A DNA stretch of 64,000 nucleotides. It comes from Scatophagus argus (lineage: Eukaryota > Chordata > Actinopteri > Scatophagidae). Made by a program: the position numbers and the translations under genes. This document shows positions 35,873 through 47,740 of the stretch, piece after piece (the first letter of the stretch is position 1; each line of letters starts with the position of its first letter). The stretch is from contig NC_058494.1 of the NCBI RefSeq assembly GCF_020382885.2, positions 13,100,001 through 13,164,000 on the forward strand. The letters run 5' to 3'. The notes beneath the pieces are model-generated. The model saw only the letters and a list, made by a program, of their open reading frames with translations, did no database searches and was not told the origin of the DNA.

Positions 35873-36361
35873 AAACTGACTGTATATAAAGATGGATGAC
35901 ATGAGAGCTCCCCAAAAGTGAAGCCAAAACAGCCCCTTGGTGGCTACAGTACAGGTCATAAACCCCGCCCCCTCCATCTTAACTGTGAGGACTTTGACCA
36001 AACTAAAAACTCAAATTACAAATCAAATAAAGTTTTCTGAAGGATGGTTTCTGTCATTTTATCACACTAATGTATGTTCAAGTGTTCATTTTCCTGATAA
36101 GTTTAGTTTTAGTTAGTTATTTGATGCTAAAAAGAGGTGAAATGTCATGATTGACAGCTGAGTGCCTCTCGCAGTTGATTCAGATGGGTGTGTGGGCGGG
36201 AACTCGATACTGTGGCCCCACCTCCCAATTACTGCTGCAAAGTCACGAGCTCCGAATGTTGTCAACAGCACAAGATTGAAGCACTATGGGATATTTTGGC
36301 TTCACTTTTGAACAGTCGGAGGAAGTGGAGACATGTGGTCCGTCTTTGTGTGTGTCAGTGG
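35873..36361. mobile_element. Inverted-repeat MITE, copy 2 (jpt1 3' UTR)
   Basis: The left end has ACTGACTGTATATAAAGATG followed by AAAAGTGAAGCCAAAACAGC. The right end carries the inverse words ATTTTGGCTTCACTTTTG, GTCCGTCTTTG and a final TGTCAGTGG. The element is about 490 bp and non-coding, in the same family as the copy in gga3 intron 7. It starts about 110 bp after the jpt1 stop codon. If the AATAAA at 37048 is the one used, the element is transcribed within the mature jpt1 mRNA, where its ends could pair. Confidence 0.75.
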
Positions 36362-37047
36362 ATCCAACAGACAGCAGTCTCCTCCACATCCCCAAGTGCA
36401 TTGTTTTGGTACCTCTTTTGAAACTTTTGTACTGTTTTTATTGTTTGTTTGGTTTGACAGAAGCACTTTATGTATGTCTAATTACATGGTAATAAGTCTG
36501 CCTTTTCCCCTGGAATACATTTGACCTTGCTGTACAAAGATCACATTTTATATCTGCTGATGATAGATATCCCCTTACTTTATTGCAGCACAAACTGTAG
36601 GTGATTACACAAGCAGTTTCCAGAACACAAACAAAGAAAGCAGTCTGTCTTTTTTGGACAGTTCAGCCGACCCATCTTGCATGCACGTATGGTCTGTAAC
36701 GTGTGAATGTGACAAGAAACACAACTGTGAAGTTTTTTTTTTTTTTTTTAACTTAACCTGTTTGTTACTTATTTCTTGTGAATAATTATTGTATTGTTGT
36801 TGCATGAAACTGGAAACTTTCTACTGATTATATTATTATTCTCTACAGGCAAATAGGAGCCACATAAATTACTTCTCATCAAACTCTGAAGGATGCAGAC
36901 ATTTGTATTTAGATGGTTACTGTAGGTCCCATGTCAGGTAACAGAATTGGAATAAGCCTTTTTTATACTGTAGTCACAAACCATAGATTATTGAAACCCC
37001 AGTGCCAGTTTTGAGCCCTTTGTTTTTATAGGTAAAATCTACTCTAA

Positions 37048-37053
37048 AATAAA
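37048..37053 (+). terminator. Likely poly(A) signal of jpt1
   Basis: AATAAA about 1.3 kb after the jpt1 stop codon, followed by a GTGTGCCTGTTTCC G/T-rich stretch. An earlier AATAAA inside the MITE region (near 36026) is an alternative site. Confidence 0.5.
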
Positions 37054-37691
37054 GTGTGCCTGTTTCCTTAACTGCATCCTTCCTGTATCTAGTTTTCCAA
37101 TTATGAATGAATGGAATGTTGTTGGTCCTGCCACTTAAAGTGTTTCTCGTAACTCCATCCTAGATTTGAAAAGTGACCTTATGACAGCTCCGCCTTTTTT
37201 CTTTCCTTTTTACCCTCCTTTGTTAATCAGCCATCTCACCGAAACTACAGAAGGATTTTCTAAGATTCACATCACATTATTTAAACCAAAATTCAAACAC
37301 CCTCTTGCTTCTGTCTCATTGAGTCACATTACTGTTGTGCCAGCCAACTGTCATGTGAGAAGACCTGCATTTCAGGTACATGAAATCTCATGTAATCTCT
37401 GTGTTGTTATTTTAATGTGTGTTATGGTGCAAGACATGTCTGTTTGCATCCCATACCAATTCCTGTTGCTGGATGTAGGTCACTGCAGAAATGTGAAAAC
37501 AAGAAATGGCACAAGTGGAAATGAACATTAAAAACCAATTTTGACCATGGGTTTTATTTGCTGTGTGTATTATTTGACTTAGCATGGTTATGTTTGAGCA
37601 GTCATGAGTATTTGCAGCTGAAGAGGGAGGAAATTTTATTTATACCTAAAGACTAGATGGTAACGATGGTAACCTTGGAATTTATTAACTT

Positions 37692-38576
37692 GATTCACTC
37701 AGATGAAGTGCTAGAAGCGAAGGCTGCCCGATATGTTTAGGGTTTAGGCTTCTCCAGTTCTGAGATTGAAGGGGAGATTCAGCTATTTAACCTGTAGTGG
37801 GCTTGTCACCTTGGGGGTGGTCTTGAGGGTTGCTGACACTTGATGTCATCATGTGAGTTGTTAGGGTAACATGATGGATGGTGCAAATGGCGGTTAAACT
37901 GTCTGGGGAGTGATCTCATTATAGGTGGCTTAAAGTTGGTGTCGTAATCCACCACCTCTGTTTAAAGATGGATCTCTCTGGACATAGATGACCTCTTTCA
38001 CACCTCTCTCAAACCATTGGTCTTCTTTGTCCAGAATGTGAACATTTGAGTCCTCGAAGTTGTATCCCTTATCTTTGAGACTGCAGATGTACAGCCGAGT
38101 CTTGTCCAGATGAGCTGACTCTCCTGTGCTGTGCCATGCATCTGTGGAGTGGTTGTTTGATTTCCCCTATGTGAAGGTCTGAGAATTCTTCACGGTCCTC
38201 ACCGCATGTATCACTTTGTTTAGTTTATCTGTAAGTGCTTTGTCTTTAGGGTGGACCAGTCTTTGTATGAGGGTATTGCTGGGTTTGAAGTGTGTCGAGA
38301 TGTTATCCTTCTGAGGATTCCAAGTTGGTTTGGAAAAGGTATTGCAGTCACTGAGGAGTGAGGAGTGTGGTAGTCAGTTGTGTTGAGAACTACGACCCCC
38401 AAGGTGACAACCCCACTCGAGGTTAAATAGCTGGATCTCACCTTCAATCTCAGAGCTGAAGAAGCCTTTCGAAACATCTTCAACAACCTAAAGATATCCT
38501 GTTGCCTTCGCTTCTAGCACTTCAACGACCATGACCTGGATGAAGAGAACCTACACTGATGATTCACTCAGATAAA
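37692..38576 (-). mobile_element. Penelope-like retroelement fragment with GIY-YIG endonuclease part
   Basis: Minus-strand frames resemble the end of fish Penelope-like elements: a stretch like ILRRITSRHTSNP, then KVIHAVRTVKNSQTF, then the C-terminal endonuclease region with YNFEDSNVHILDKEDQWFER, GVKEVIYVQ and SLNRGGGLRHH. The flanks (about 37.70-37.83 and 38.39-38.51 kb) are inverted copies of each other, sharing AGTGCTAGAAGCGAAGG, GAGATTGAAGG and AGCTATTTAACCT. The whole is bracketed by a near-direct repeat, GATTCACTCAGATGAAG at the left and GATTCACTCAGATAAAG at the right, which fits a target-site duplication. Strongly 5' truncated and decayed; only a small part of a full element is present. 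Confidence 0.75.
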
Positions 38577-38935
38577 GTTTGGAACCCCATGGAGCACTGG
38601 GAAGGCATAATGGCCGTTATGAACCGCTGTAGTTACTGCGTTAAAGCAAACTTGAAAAATTCTGAAGGTCCCCATGAAGTATTTCAGGGAAATAAAAAAA
38701 AAAACAACTCTTATTCTATAGGGGAGGATCATACGTAGAGTCTTCTCATCTCAGCTTTCTAATTTCACAAATTGTATGTAATTTTGTCATTTATTTTCAT
38801 ATTAATTATTGCAACAAATAGCCAGGGTTTTTCCGTCTCATGCCTTTGTTGTTTAAACTTACAATAAACTGCATGAACAGCCAATAGCGTCTCAAATTGT
38901 AGGTTTGACCGCAGTAGCTTGAACCTCGTCATACT

Positions 38936-38950
38936 GAAAGTGAAAGTAAA
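38936..38950 (+). promoter_or_regulatory. IRF/ISRE-like motif before the B7-like gene
   Basis: GAAAGTGAAAGTAAA has two GAAA cores with 2-base spacing, the arrangement bound by interferon regulatory factors. It lies about 30-50 bp before the likely transcription start of the putative first exon. A further GAAAGTGAAAT is at 39688-39698. The motif is seen directly; function is inference. Confidence 0.5.
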
Positions 38951-38984
38951 TTACAAGTCGGCAGCCCTCGATATAGAGCGCTCA

Positions 38985-39037
38985 CTTTAACAACTTCTCT
39001 GCCAAGAGAACATTTTCTTTGTGGAGGAGCTTGTACG
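38985..39037 (+). other. Putative 5' UTR exon of the B7-like gene
   Basis: A GTAAGT donor at 39038 follows GGAGGAGCTTGTACG. Upstream are a GATATAG TATA-like word near 38966 and an IRF-type motif at 38936. The next suitable acceptor on this strand that leads into a start codon is TTATTTCAG at 43159-43167, whose exon opens ten bases before an ATG. The exon start is approximate and the link across about 4.1 kb is inference. Confidence 0.4.
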
Positions 39038-42000
39038 GTAAGTAACATGAACACATTACTGTTTTGTTTTTAGCATTCAGGTCTGCCATATAACATAGCT
39101 GGGCTACATGTTGCGATGTATGACGTGTTCACTGACTTAAGTGGTGAGGTAGCCGACTGTTACGAACCACTACAGCTAAACCCATGATTATAATTACGTT
39201 AATGTATATCGTATAGTGCCGTTTTTCTGTTGTGTTTTCGTGTTACTGAAATGACAGCAGAGGTAGACTGTGTGTGTTTGTCACTGTGGTGTTTAGAGGA
39301 AATGATTAGAGGCAGTCCGCGGTCTTTTACGGCAGCCCCGCTTACATATTGACCATTGCCTCTAATCCACTTGTTTTTCCACACTTAAGGTTCTTAAGGA
39401 AATCTTAAAGCGACCACGTTCTGAAGTTTTCACTATGGTTCTTCTTGTGGGCACAGTCAGACTAAACAAAAACGTTGGCTTGAGACGTTAAAATGTTGAC
39501 ATTGGCTCAGCCTTGACTCACGCACACCACCAGCTCCCCGGCAGCTTCGTCAGCACACGTACAACGCGGTGAACAAATTTTGATTTTGTTAAATTCTCTG
39601 ACACCAAAAGTGATGAAGGATGTGGATGTGTGTTTGTATAACAGTCAGTTGTCTGTAGGACAACATCCACGAATTCAACATGCAAGTGAAAGTGAAATTT
39701 TGAGATCCCCTGATAAGCGCCTGGAAGGTTTTGCCCTGAAAGAACGACCACAAACAGCAGTGCTGAAAGGGCTGCTGGTAAGGATTGCTGCACAAATATT
39801 TGTTATCTATGTTAAATATTAGTTTTTCCATGACTAACGATTTAGCTGAAGCTAACTTAAAGTTTAATTGGCTTGCAGACACACAGCAGTGCAACAGAAG
39901 TATATTAAAAATGCAGCATAATCAAAAATGCCGTTTTATAGTTTACTTGTGATAAAGTGCATATTTGGCCTGTGAAGTATATGGCAGAAGAGGGCAACCA
40001 CACATAGGCTTTAGATAATGACAAATGTTTGAATAAAGTAAATCGTGTAAATTCTTTAAACAGTACAGTCTGTATGTCTCTCAGCAAATCAGTATGTGTA
40101 TGTCTGTGTGAGTCCATGAGTGTTGGGACATGTCTTTATGTCTGTCTGACGTTATCTAGAGAGGAAGTTCACTGACAGACCAGGATGTTTATGAGTGTGA
40201 TCCTGGTGCAGAAGTAAAATGAGTGCAGATGTTTCACCACTGTGTCCAAGATTTTCTGATTTTCTACGGCCACACAGCTGCAGCGACTGTGTTGTCGTAT
40301 TGGGACTGCACGTGTGTAATTATGGTATTATCTGTGGAGATTCTCAGTCATCCAGGCTTGCAGACGCTTTGCTTTAGCTCTTTGAGTGAAGATTATGGTA
40401 TTGTGCTTGACTTCTTTCACTTTGAGAATGATTGCCTGGTGTTGTCTCGCAGCAGTTTTACAACCAGTAGCAGGGTGCCTGCACACATAAAATGGTGCAG
40501 CCATGCATGCATGGATAAATAGATAGATAAATAGATAGATAGATAGATACTTTATTGATCCCCAGGAAAATTCAAGGATGCAGACAAAAAAAAACAACAA
40601 AACAGTTTCTTATGCATAGCTTTTCAGAAAACAGATATGGTTTTATTTGTTCAAGTGATCACTATGTGGCGCATAGCCGCAAATCCAAGTTGAAAGAAGA
40701 TTTGAAGGAAGTCATGTGTAATAATGTAACTTAGGCTTTCATCTGCTTTCATTCTGCTTTGTGTTTTTTTGTAGCTACGGTATGTGGAATTTGTTTATCA
40801 GTGATATCTATTCTTAGTGATATAAACGCAACTGAAAGAAACACACACAGAACATTGTATTCTCTGGAGACGAGGAGGGGATATGCAAAAAAGGATAATA
40901 ACTACAGTATATCCAAGTGCAAACCAGTGAAACATAAACTACTCACTGAGTCTTTGACCTGGCAGAGCAGAGGAGAGGATGACTGATGTTTGTTAACAGA
41001 ATATTGGTGCGCATAACATATCCTGCAATCCATAGCAAGTCTGAAGTCAACACTTCCAAGTCCATGTTCCTGACTTTCAGTCTGAATGCCTCCCAGTGCA
41101 TCTGCTTGTATGGCAAGTCTCTGAACTTCACAAGCAACTGTACCACATGTTTGTTAAGACCTCAATCATCGATCAACTGGGAATGGATTCCCATGGACAA
41201 ATAGTGACTTTCATTGTACTTTTCTGTTTACTCAGTGGAATGTAGCGTTAGCAACTCAGATCCCTGGGAACAGAGATATGCCTTTGGAAACACTTTGAAA
41301 AAATGTAACAGCTGTGAGAACTGCGTGGTTGTTTTTTTTTGGTTTTTTTTAAAGCTTCAGTTTCAAGTTTATCCAAATGTAATCTGGACCATGACACAAA
41401 ACAAAACAAAACTGAAGTTTTCAAACCAAGAAGATAACATTATGGGCATCTAAACTCCTTTTACTGAGAAGCTTCACGGATTCGGTTTTTTCTGTTCTTT
41501 GAGTCTGAGAGTAACTCACCCTCTTTTGGACGACGGAACTATCAACATGTTTTTCACCTGATAGACATGATAAAGTCATGTTCCTGAAAACAGACCTAGA
41601 GAAAGGGATCAGATTCTGACATTCTTGTCGGTTGCTAAAGCGTATAAGGAAGTGAAAAAGAACACAATGGTCTGAACGATTTATTTATTTATTTATTTTT
41701 ATTTCGTTCTCCATCAGGCAAGCTCTGGCGTGCAGTTATTTTAAAAGAAAGAAACAATTTCCCCTTGGTTTAGAGTGCGTTTCCTCACTTTTGTTTGTTT
41801 TCTCACCAGTTTTGATTGTTTGTTGTGCCCCAGTTGGTTTCATCTTGTCCAAAGCGTATTTTTGGATTTGTGCTTGCCATTTTCACCCTCCCTCTGCCTT
41901 TGCCTTGGATTTGTTTGCCTCCTCTTATTGACCTTCTGTGGACTGAACCCTTTTTATTCGGCCCACAGAAGACTTCCAGACATTCAGCCTTTCTCTCTTA

Positions 42001-43167
42001 TTCGTCGTTTGAGTCCGGTTCTTGGAGGTTCAGCAGACTTAACATATGAGCTACCAGTTGTAAGCTTGTATGCTTTCAAACAAACCAGCCAAACAAACAC
42101 GCATAAGAGTGTTCACTTGGTCCAACGCAGGTGATTTACTTCCTCCTTTGGTTTGTCGTCATTCTATAAGTAATCACCTCTCTAGCAGTGGGTATTTATA
42201 GTTTGAAAAACAACAAATTAAGTTAACCTTAACGTCAAAAGCAGCCGGAAATTAATGTCTCAAAAAAGATTGGAAACTTTTTGAAAGTCTGTCCTTGTAA
42301 AGCTCTAACTCAGGCTCTATTTTCATGCAGACATATAGAGTGCAGGATTTCCCCCAGGAAATCATTTAACCACAGTGGTCTGCAACTCAGATGACTTATG
42401 ATCAGTTTGGTAAATGACATTAATAATAATAATAATAATGCTGTGTGAAATGGCTCCTCTGGTCTTTGCTCCTTGAAATTTCTATTTTACTGAAATGTTT
42501 TATATGACGTTAGTGGAGTTGACTCACTGAACACGCAGCTGTTAACTTAACTACTAATCTACTGTTCTACACCATTGAAATGCCGTTTTTCTAAGGTTCT
42601 TTCCTCAATTGTGCTAGTTTCATACTCGAACCTGACTGTCCATGGCAGGCAGCATTGCCACTGGGAGTTTGTTAGCGCAATTGCTTTGCTGCCAAGATTG
42701 TCATGCTTTTCACTATCATAGTTTCTTCAACAAGCAGACATTAGAAATTCTTACCAGCATCTGTCATCCACAGCAGATGGAAGCCTCTGCTACAGACAGT
42801 AACTCCACATACCCTACATCCCCTGCTAACATACCATATACCAAAAGGTCTGCAATGAAACTGCAATGAAAGTAGACAGCGCTGCTTTCTGAGAGGATAA
42901 TTGGCTGGCCATTAGTTGCACTGGCTCCCAATACCTTGACCTCTTATCCATGATAATAGATTTGTCCTAATCCCACGACATATCCAAGGCAGTCCCAGGT
43001 GGTGCTGTGCACCTGTGACCAAAAATGGAGCACTTGCACAAGGAACTTGGCAGCCCTTTGTTTCACTGCATATGTTTCAACAAATAAATATGTATTAAAC
43101 CATGTTTATGCATTTGTTACATTTCAGCTGATTCACGCATTAAGATTTTTGTTATCTGTTATTTCAG
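39038..43167. other. Probable 5' UTR intron of the B7-like gene
   Basis: No confident coding exon. It includes an open frame at 39580-39822 with a GTAAGG donor at 39778 that I do not recognise, a possible Penelope-type tail fragment on the minus strand around 40.33-40.46 kb (CTGGATGACTGAGAATCTCC on that strand), a retroelement tail at 40.52-40.58 kb and an AAT trinucleotide run near 42421-42440. A hydrophobic frame around 41.78-42.13 kb looks like chance translation of T-rich DNA. Confidence 0.4.
40516..40576 (-). mobile_element. Truncated retroelement 3' tail with GATA repeat
   Basis: Units of ATAGATAGATA lead into TACTTTATTGATCCCCAGG, the common fish motif marking the 3' end of a non-LTR element on the minus strand. 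Only about 60 bp is present. Family not resolved. Confidence 0.65.
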
Positions 43168-43177
43168 ATAAGTGAAC

Positions 43178-46100
43178 ATGGCCCCCATCTGTATCTTCCT
43201 CTACATTTTCGCTTTTCACTGTATCACAAATGGAGGTAAGTTCTGCCAATTTGAGTGCATGAAGTGTAAAATGCTCCCTGCTGCTGATCTAAGCTCTCTT
43301 ACCTTCTTTAAAAAAAATAACGGTTATAAAAATGTTTTATTCTACAGCATCGTTTGTAAATGTGCAATGCAAGAAAGAAAGCACGGGAGAGCATGGCCAG
43401 GAAACACTGCTGGAGTGTGTTGTCAAAACCGCACAAGCAGACCCACAAATCCGCGTGGTCACTTGGAAGAAAGAGGGAGTTGAGGAGCCCTTACTGGTTT
43501 TTTACAGAGGGGAAACTACTCTCTTGCCGGGCTTTTCATTTGCGCAGCCTCTCTGGAATGACAGGAACATGAATGTATCCCTTCTTATCAGGAATACTAC
43601 TCCACAGGATGAGGGGATTTATACATGTGTGGTGATGACAAATGTCGGTAGTGAATCCAGTGCCACCCACCTTACAGTAACAGGTGAGATTCTTCAGCCA
43701 TAGTTAAACACTGAGGCGTTTTGTCAAGAATTTGCTAACTATGCTGCTAACCATCTCAGAAGATAAAAGACTGTGACTTGCATGCAGTGAATATTGTTTT
43801 GAGATAATGGGACTTTCCTGGATTATCCGATGGTATTGGTATTTCCTGTAGTGTCAGATGTCCATCATTGTTGCGTTTACTTTCTGTTTCATTGTGACAA
43901 ATAATCACATTCAAAATCAGTCATTTTCTTCATTGTCTTTATCACCATAGAAAATATTTCATAGTGCTTGCCAAGTGTATAAATAGATATGTCATACTTT
44001 ACTGATGTCATTTGATTGGCATCATAGTGCAATATTCATGGTGCCATCCATCTTCTCTTTGCAGCCAAATACAGCATGCCAACTGTAATGTCCAAACCTG
44101 AGAAAATAATTAAAAATACAGAAGGCGTCCTGGTGTGTGAATCTCATGATGGCTACCCACAAGGTCAACTTCGCTGGTTTGACGCAGACAACCATGAGTG
44201 GACAAGGAGTGCTGAGATGAAGGTGGAAAAGACAGAAACTGGTCTGTTTCACCTCTCCAGCAAGCTGACTTTGCGACCACGATCCATTTTCTCCAAGTAT
44301 ACCTGCGCAGTGTTCAACGCCAGTGGAGGCAAAGAGAACGAGTCCACGTTTGAAATACTGGATGCATCACAATCTACAGGTATATGTTGTTTTAAACTTT
44401 TTGACTCAATGTCAATGTCATACAGTGATTTCTGCCACAATTATGCTTTATTTAAAATTTGAAGGGAGATAGACAGAGCTGCTATACGTGGTCATGGGGA
44501 TGAGCTGCGACCATTCCAAAGGCCCTGGGCTGACCCCTGAAAGATACTACTTGAACATAGAACATTCAGTGTCTGAGAGATTAAACTCATGGAATTTCAG
44601 AAATAAAATTAATATATATTTGTCCATTTTATGTCACACCCCTTAACGGAAAGTCTGCCAACTATAATCTACAAACATTGAATTGTTCAGTCTTACATAG
44701 CTGCGATTACAATTGTGAAATGAGTACCTGACAGTGTTTCTTGTCAGAGCTTGTTTGTCATGGAAAAACTCATTATGGCAGGTTACTGCCACTGAACCAC
44801 CAAACTCATGACCTCCATATAAATCTATTCCAGAAAACATGGAGGTTTTATCTCAGTTGGGTCTCTTGGCAGATTTTATCTGTGCTGTTTCAAAACACAC
44901 GGTCACTGAACAACCAACAACATCCAACATCGTCGAAATCTAACCCCACATCAAACTTCAAAACAATCCATGCCTTAAAACCAGATGATGGTTCTCGAGT
45001 CATAGAACTGCAGTATTTGACCCACTGATCATTCTCAGTGATGGAAAAGCTCAGCAGGTTCACCCGCCTCTCCTGCTGTATTTGTTCAGGGCTGCCATTG
45101 TGTTTGTCCCTCTGGGAGTAAAAGAGAAAGTGAATGTATGCTGCTCACAGTATTACAAGGGGATTTTCCTTCCAGCGCACGCATAACTCATTTTAACAAG
45201 CTTACATCATCTTTCTTTTTCACTCTTTTTGTTCATGTCTTAGAAGTATTAGAGCATTTGATCTTATTAAATTTATTATTTAATTTTTTCAGGTTCGGAA
45301 TCTGGAAAAGGGCTGGATTCAGCCTCCAAAATAGTCGCTCCTCTGGTGGTCATCGGATCACTGATTGCTGGATTGCTGCTGGCGCTGCTGATATATAAAA
45401 AGCGATCACAACGTAAGTACCTACACGGGCCCTCCTTTGACTTTTCTTCCTAATGAATCAACCAGAACGAGACACCGGCCACATGGTCACATTTACTAAC
45501 AACTCATGACCTAAACAAATTGTGAGTTCTTGAGCTGTAGCTCCTGAACTTGTAGTTATTTGTTTGGCTGGGATGCTCCCACAGATTTTAATGACATTTA
45601 GCTGTTGTACCTATGGACTTAAATTAACTTATTATAGAGTTGCTTTGAACAAATGCAACTTATGTATATTAATTAATGTAACATCAGGGAAAAATCACTC
45701 AAATATTCCATTTAAACGATAGCTTCACTATTTTTAAAGTATGTCTTAAAACAATAGTCAGGTGCCCGTATGAACGTGGAAAGAGCAGGAACACAACTGT
45801 TGAACTGAACGTATCCTTTGAAATGTAAAAAATGTAAAAGTATTATTAAGTAGTTACCTCCAGTAATACTTACATTCAGTATGCAATTACAGCAATAAAA
45901 CTATTACTATCATGAAATGAATTTCTGTTTGTAAAGTCACATTTGAAGACTGACATGAAATGTTGTGTGGGATTTTATCATTGTGTTTCTGTGAACAATA
46001 GAGCCCTAACAGGAAGGCAGTCGTTGGTTTACTTAATAGTTGCTGGTGGAAAAACCTGATGCTCGCGTTTATTTTTAGGTTGCGCTTACCTCCGTAGCCA

Positions 46101-47160
46101 CTGACAAGCCTCTTGTTAGTCTAAAACCCAAGCGTGAAAACACTTTCCGATACGCTGTACAAAATGTCTCACAAACACTGGCAAAGTAAGCACTTGTACA
46201 CATCAGTTTCATTCATTCATTCATTCGTTTTCTTTACAGAAGCCCGGAGGCTCTCTACAGCACCCCTTATGGGTACGTCCATCCTTGGACATAATATTGC
46301 TGCTGTCTTTCATCTTGTCTAATTGGGTATAATGTGGTGTTAAAGGTTCTATATCTACTGATTTTTCTGTCTATCAGCTGGCTTTGTTGGCTGAAATGCC
46401 ACATCTGCTGTACACACATTTTTGCTTTGTTTTTCATAACTTTTTTAACAAGTTTTTCCTGTTGAGTAGCTGAACGTATCAGTAACTTGCCTCCTGGACT
46501 GCATATTTTTGAGACGTTACTACATGACAGCAAACTTGCTCACAGTTTCATCATTCCGAGCCTGTTTGAGCATGTACTCCTACTGTTGTGCTTTGAACTG
46601 TAGATATTCAGTTTGAGCACACGTTGGTGGTCGACTAAAAAATTTTGCTGTCCCTTCTCTAACTGGGTATCACATCATCTAAACTGCTTACTAGATTTCT
46701 TCTGACTTTAAAGAAGTACAGTGATATGTGCTACATAGGACATAGTTTTTAAATTTTTCCAAGGCATGTGCAAGACTGGGCTTGTTTACTAATCACCACT
46801 GTTTAATCATAATATAAGTTGAACAATGTTTGTGGCACTTGCGAAATCACAGGGCATCTGCCTATGCTTGCATATCATGACCTTCCTTTATATGATGATG
46901 GTTTCATACCTACTCATTGCAACCCACAGTAAAACCTTTCATTTGTTTCAGCTGGCCATCAGGGGGTCCGGACATGTGACTCAGAAGTTGAAGAAGGTAT
47001 GACTAGATTACAGTATTTTGACTCTCACCATGTCTGACTAATAGAACTCTTTGTTGTGTAAGGTTTAATAAGATCAGATTTAATTCAGGCTTTAATATGA
47101 AATCTTTCTGCAGGTGATCATCAGGACATGTATAAAATTTGCAGAGACAACCAGGTCTGA
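43178..47160 (+). CDS. B7-family two-Ig-domain membrane protein (ICOSLG-like)
   Basis: Seven coding exons (43178-43235, 43348-43683, 44065-44379, 45293-45412, 46240-46272, 46952-46996, 47114-47160) join to 318 codons. Order: signal peptide (about 1-20); IgV domain with Cys43, Trp59 and DEGIYTC (Cys113); a second Ig domain with Cys156, Trp169 and KYTC (Cys212); membrane segment (about 250-271); then KKR and a 46-residue tail. The linker AKYSMPTV and the CESHDGYP motif are typical of the B7 group, and SLLIRNTTPQDEG resembles the ICOSLG V domain. Possible N-glycosylation sites: NVS 95, NTT 102, NAS 216, NES 223. Each Ig domain has its own exon with phase-1 borders, as usual for this superfamily. 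B7 proteins signal to CD28-family receptors on T cells. CD276-, CD80/86- or VTCN1-like membership is also possible, so no symbol is given. The ATG has ACC-poor but acceptable context (AAC before it). Confidence 0.8.
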
Positions 47161-47684
47161 GGTAATTATAATGCTCCAGCAAACATTTGACAATATTAGA
47201 TTGACATCTATATCATTCTGTGTGAACTGGCACTCTTTGATCTATCTCTCTCACTCTGTCTCTGCAGGAGGTATAGCATGCCACATGACTACCCAAAGTT
47301 ACTGGCAACCTCAGCCACACTTCCTTGTTTGCCAAATTCCACAGTCAGTCAATGCATTTCTCCTACTAAGCACCTGCATATGTAACCAGGAATAACTTGT
47401 ATCACTGTGATTTATCATGGATTACTTCTAAGCTAACACTCTTTTGATTTAGTCCAAGTCTAAGAAAGAAGATTGTTCCTGATTTTAAATCGATGATGGA
47501 CACTTAAAGCCAGAGTCTTAAGTCATGGGTCCTGTGACCTCTTGTTTCTGTCCAGCCCACGTAGCAACTGTAGCTTTTTGGCAGCTTGGCAGCAGGAGTA
47601 GACTTCCTTTTTCCTCCCTTTTCTCATATTATGTCAGCACGTTATAAGGAAATAAGGAAAAGGTTCAGTCACATTCTTAGGGGC

Positions 47685-47695
47685 TGTGTGTGTGT

Positions 47696-47734
<39 letters not shown>

Positions 47735-47740
47735 TGTGTG
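47685..47740. repeat. GT dinucleotide microsatellite
   Basis: A GT tract of about 55 bp with one GGG and one TTT interruption, in the 3' UTR of the B7-like gene. Confidence 0.9.

Noticed and set aside
41775-42134. 119-codon hydrophobic frame, membrane-protein-like
   Set aside because: Hydrophobicity follows from T-rich DNA (many Phe, Leu, Ser); a second overlapping frame of similar length exists, and there is no recognisable motif.
42642-42869. Possible secreted peptide frame upstream of the B7-like gene
   Set aside because: No splice link, no homology recognised, and ordinary composition for random sequence.
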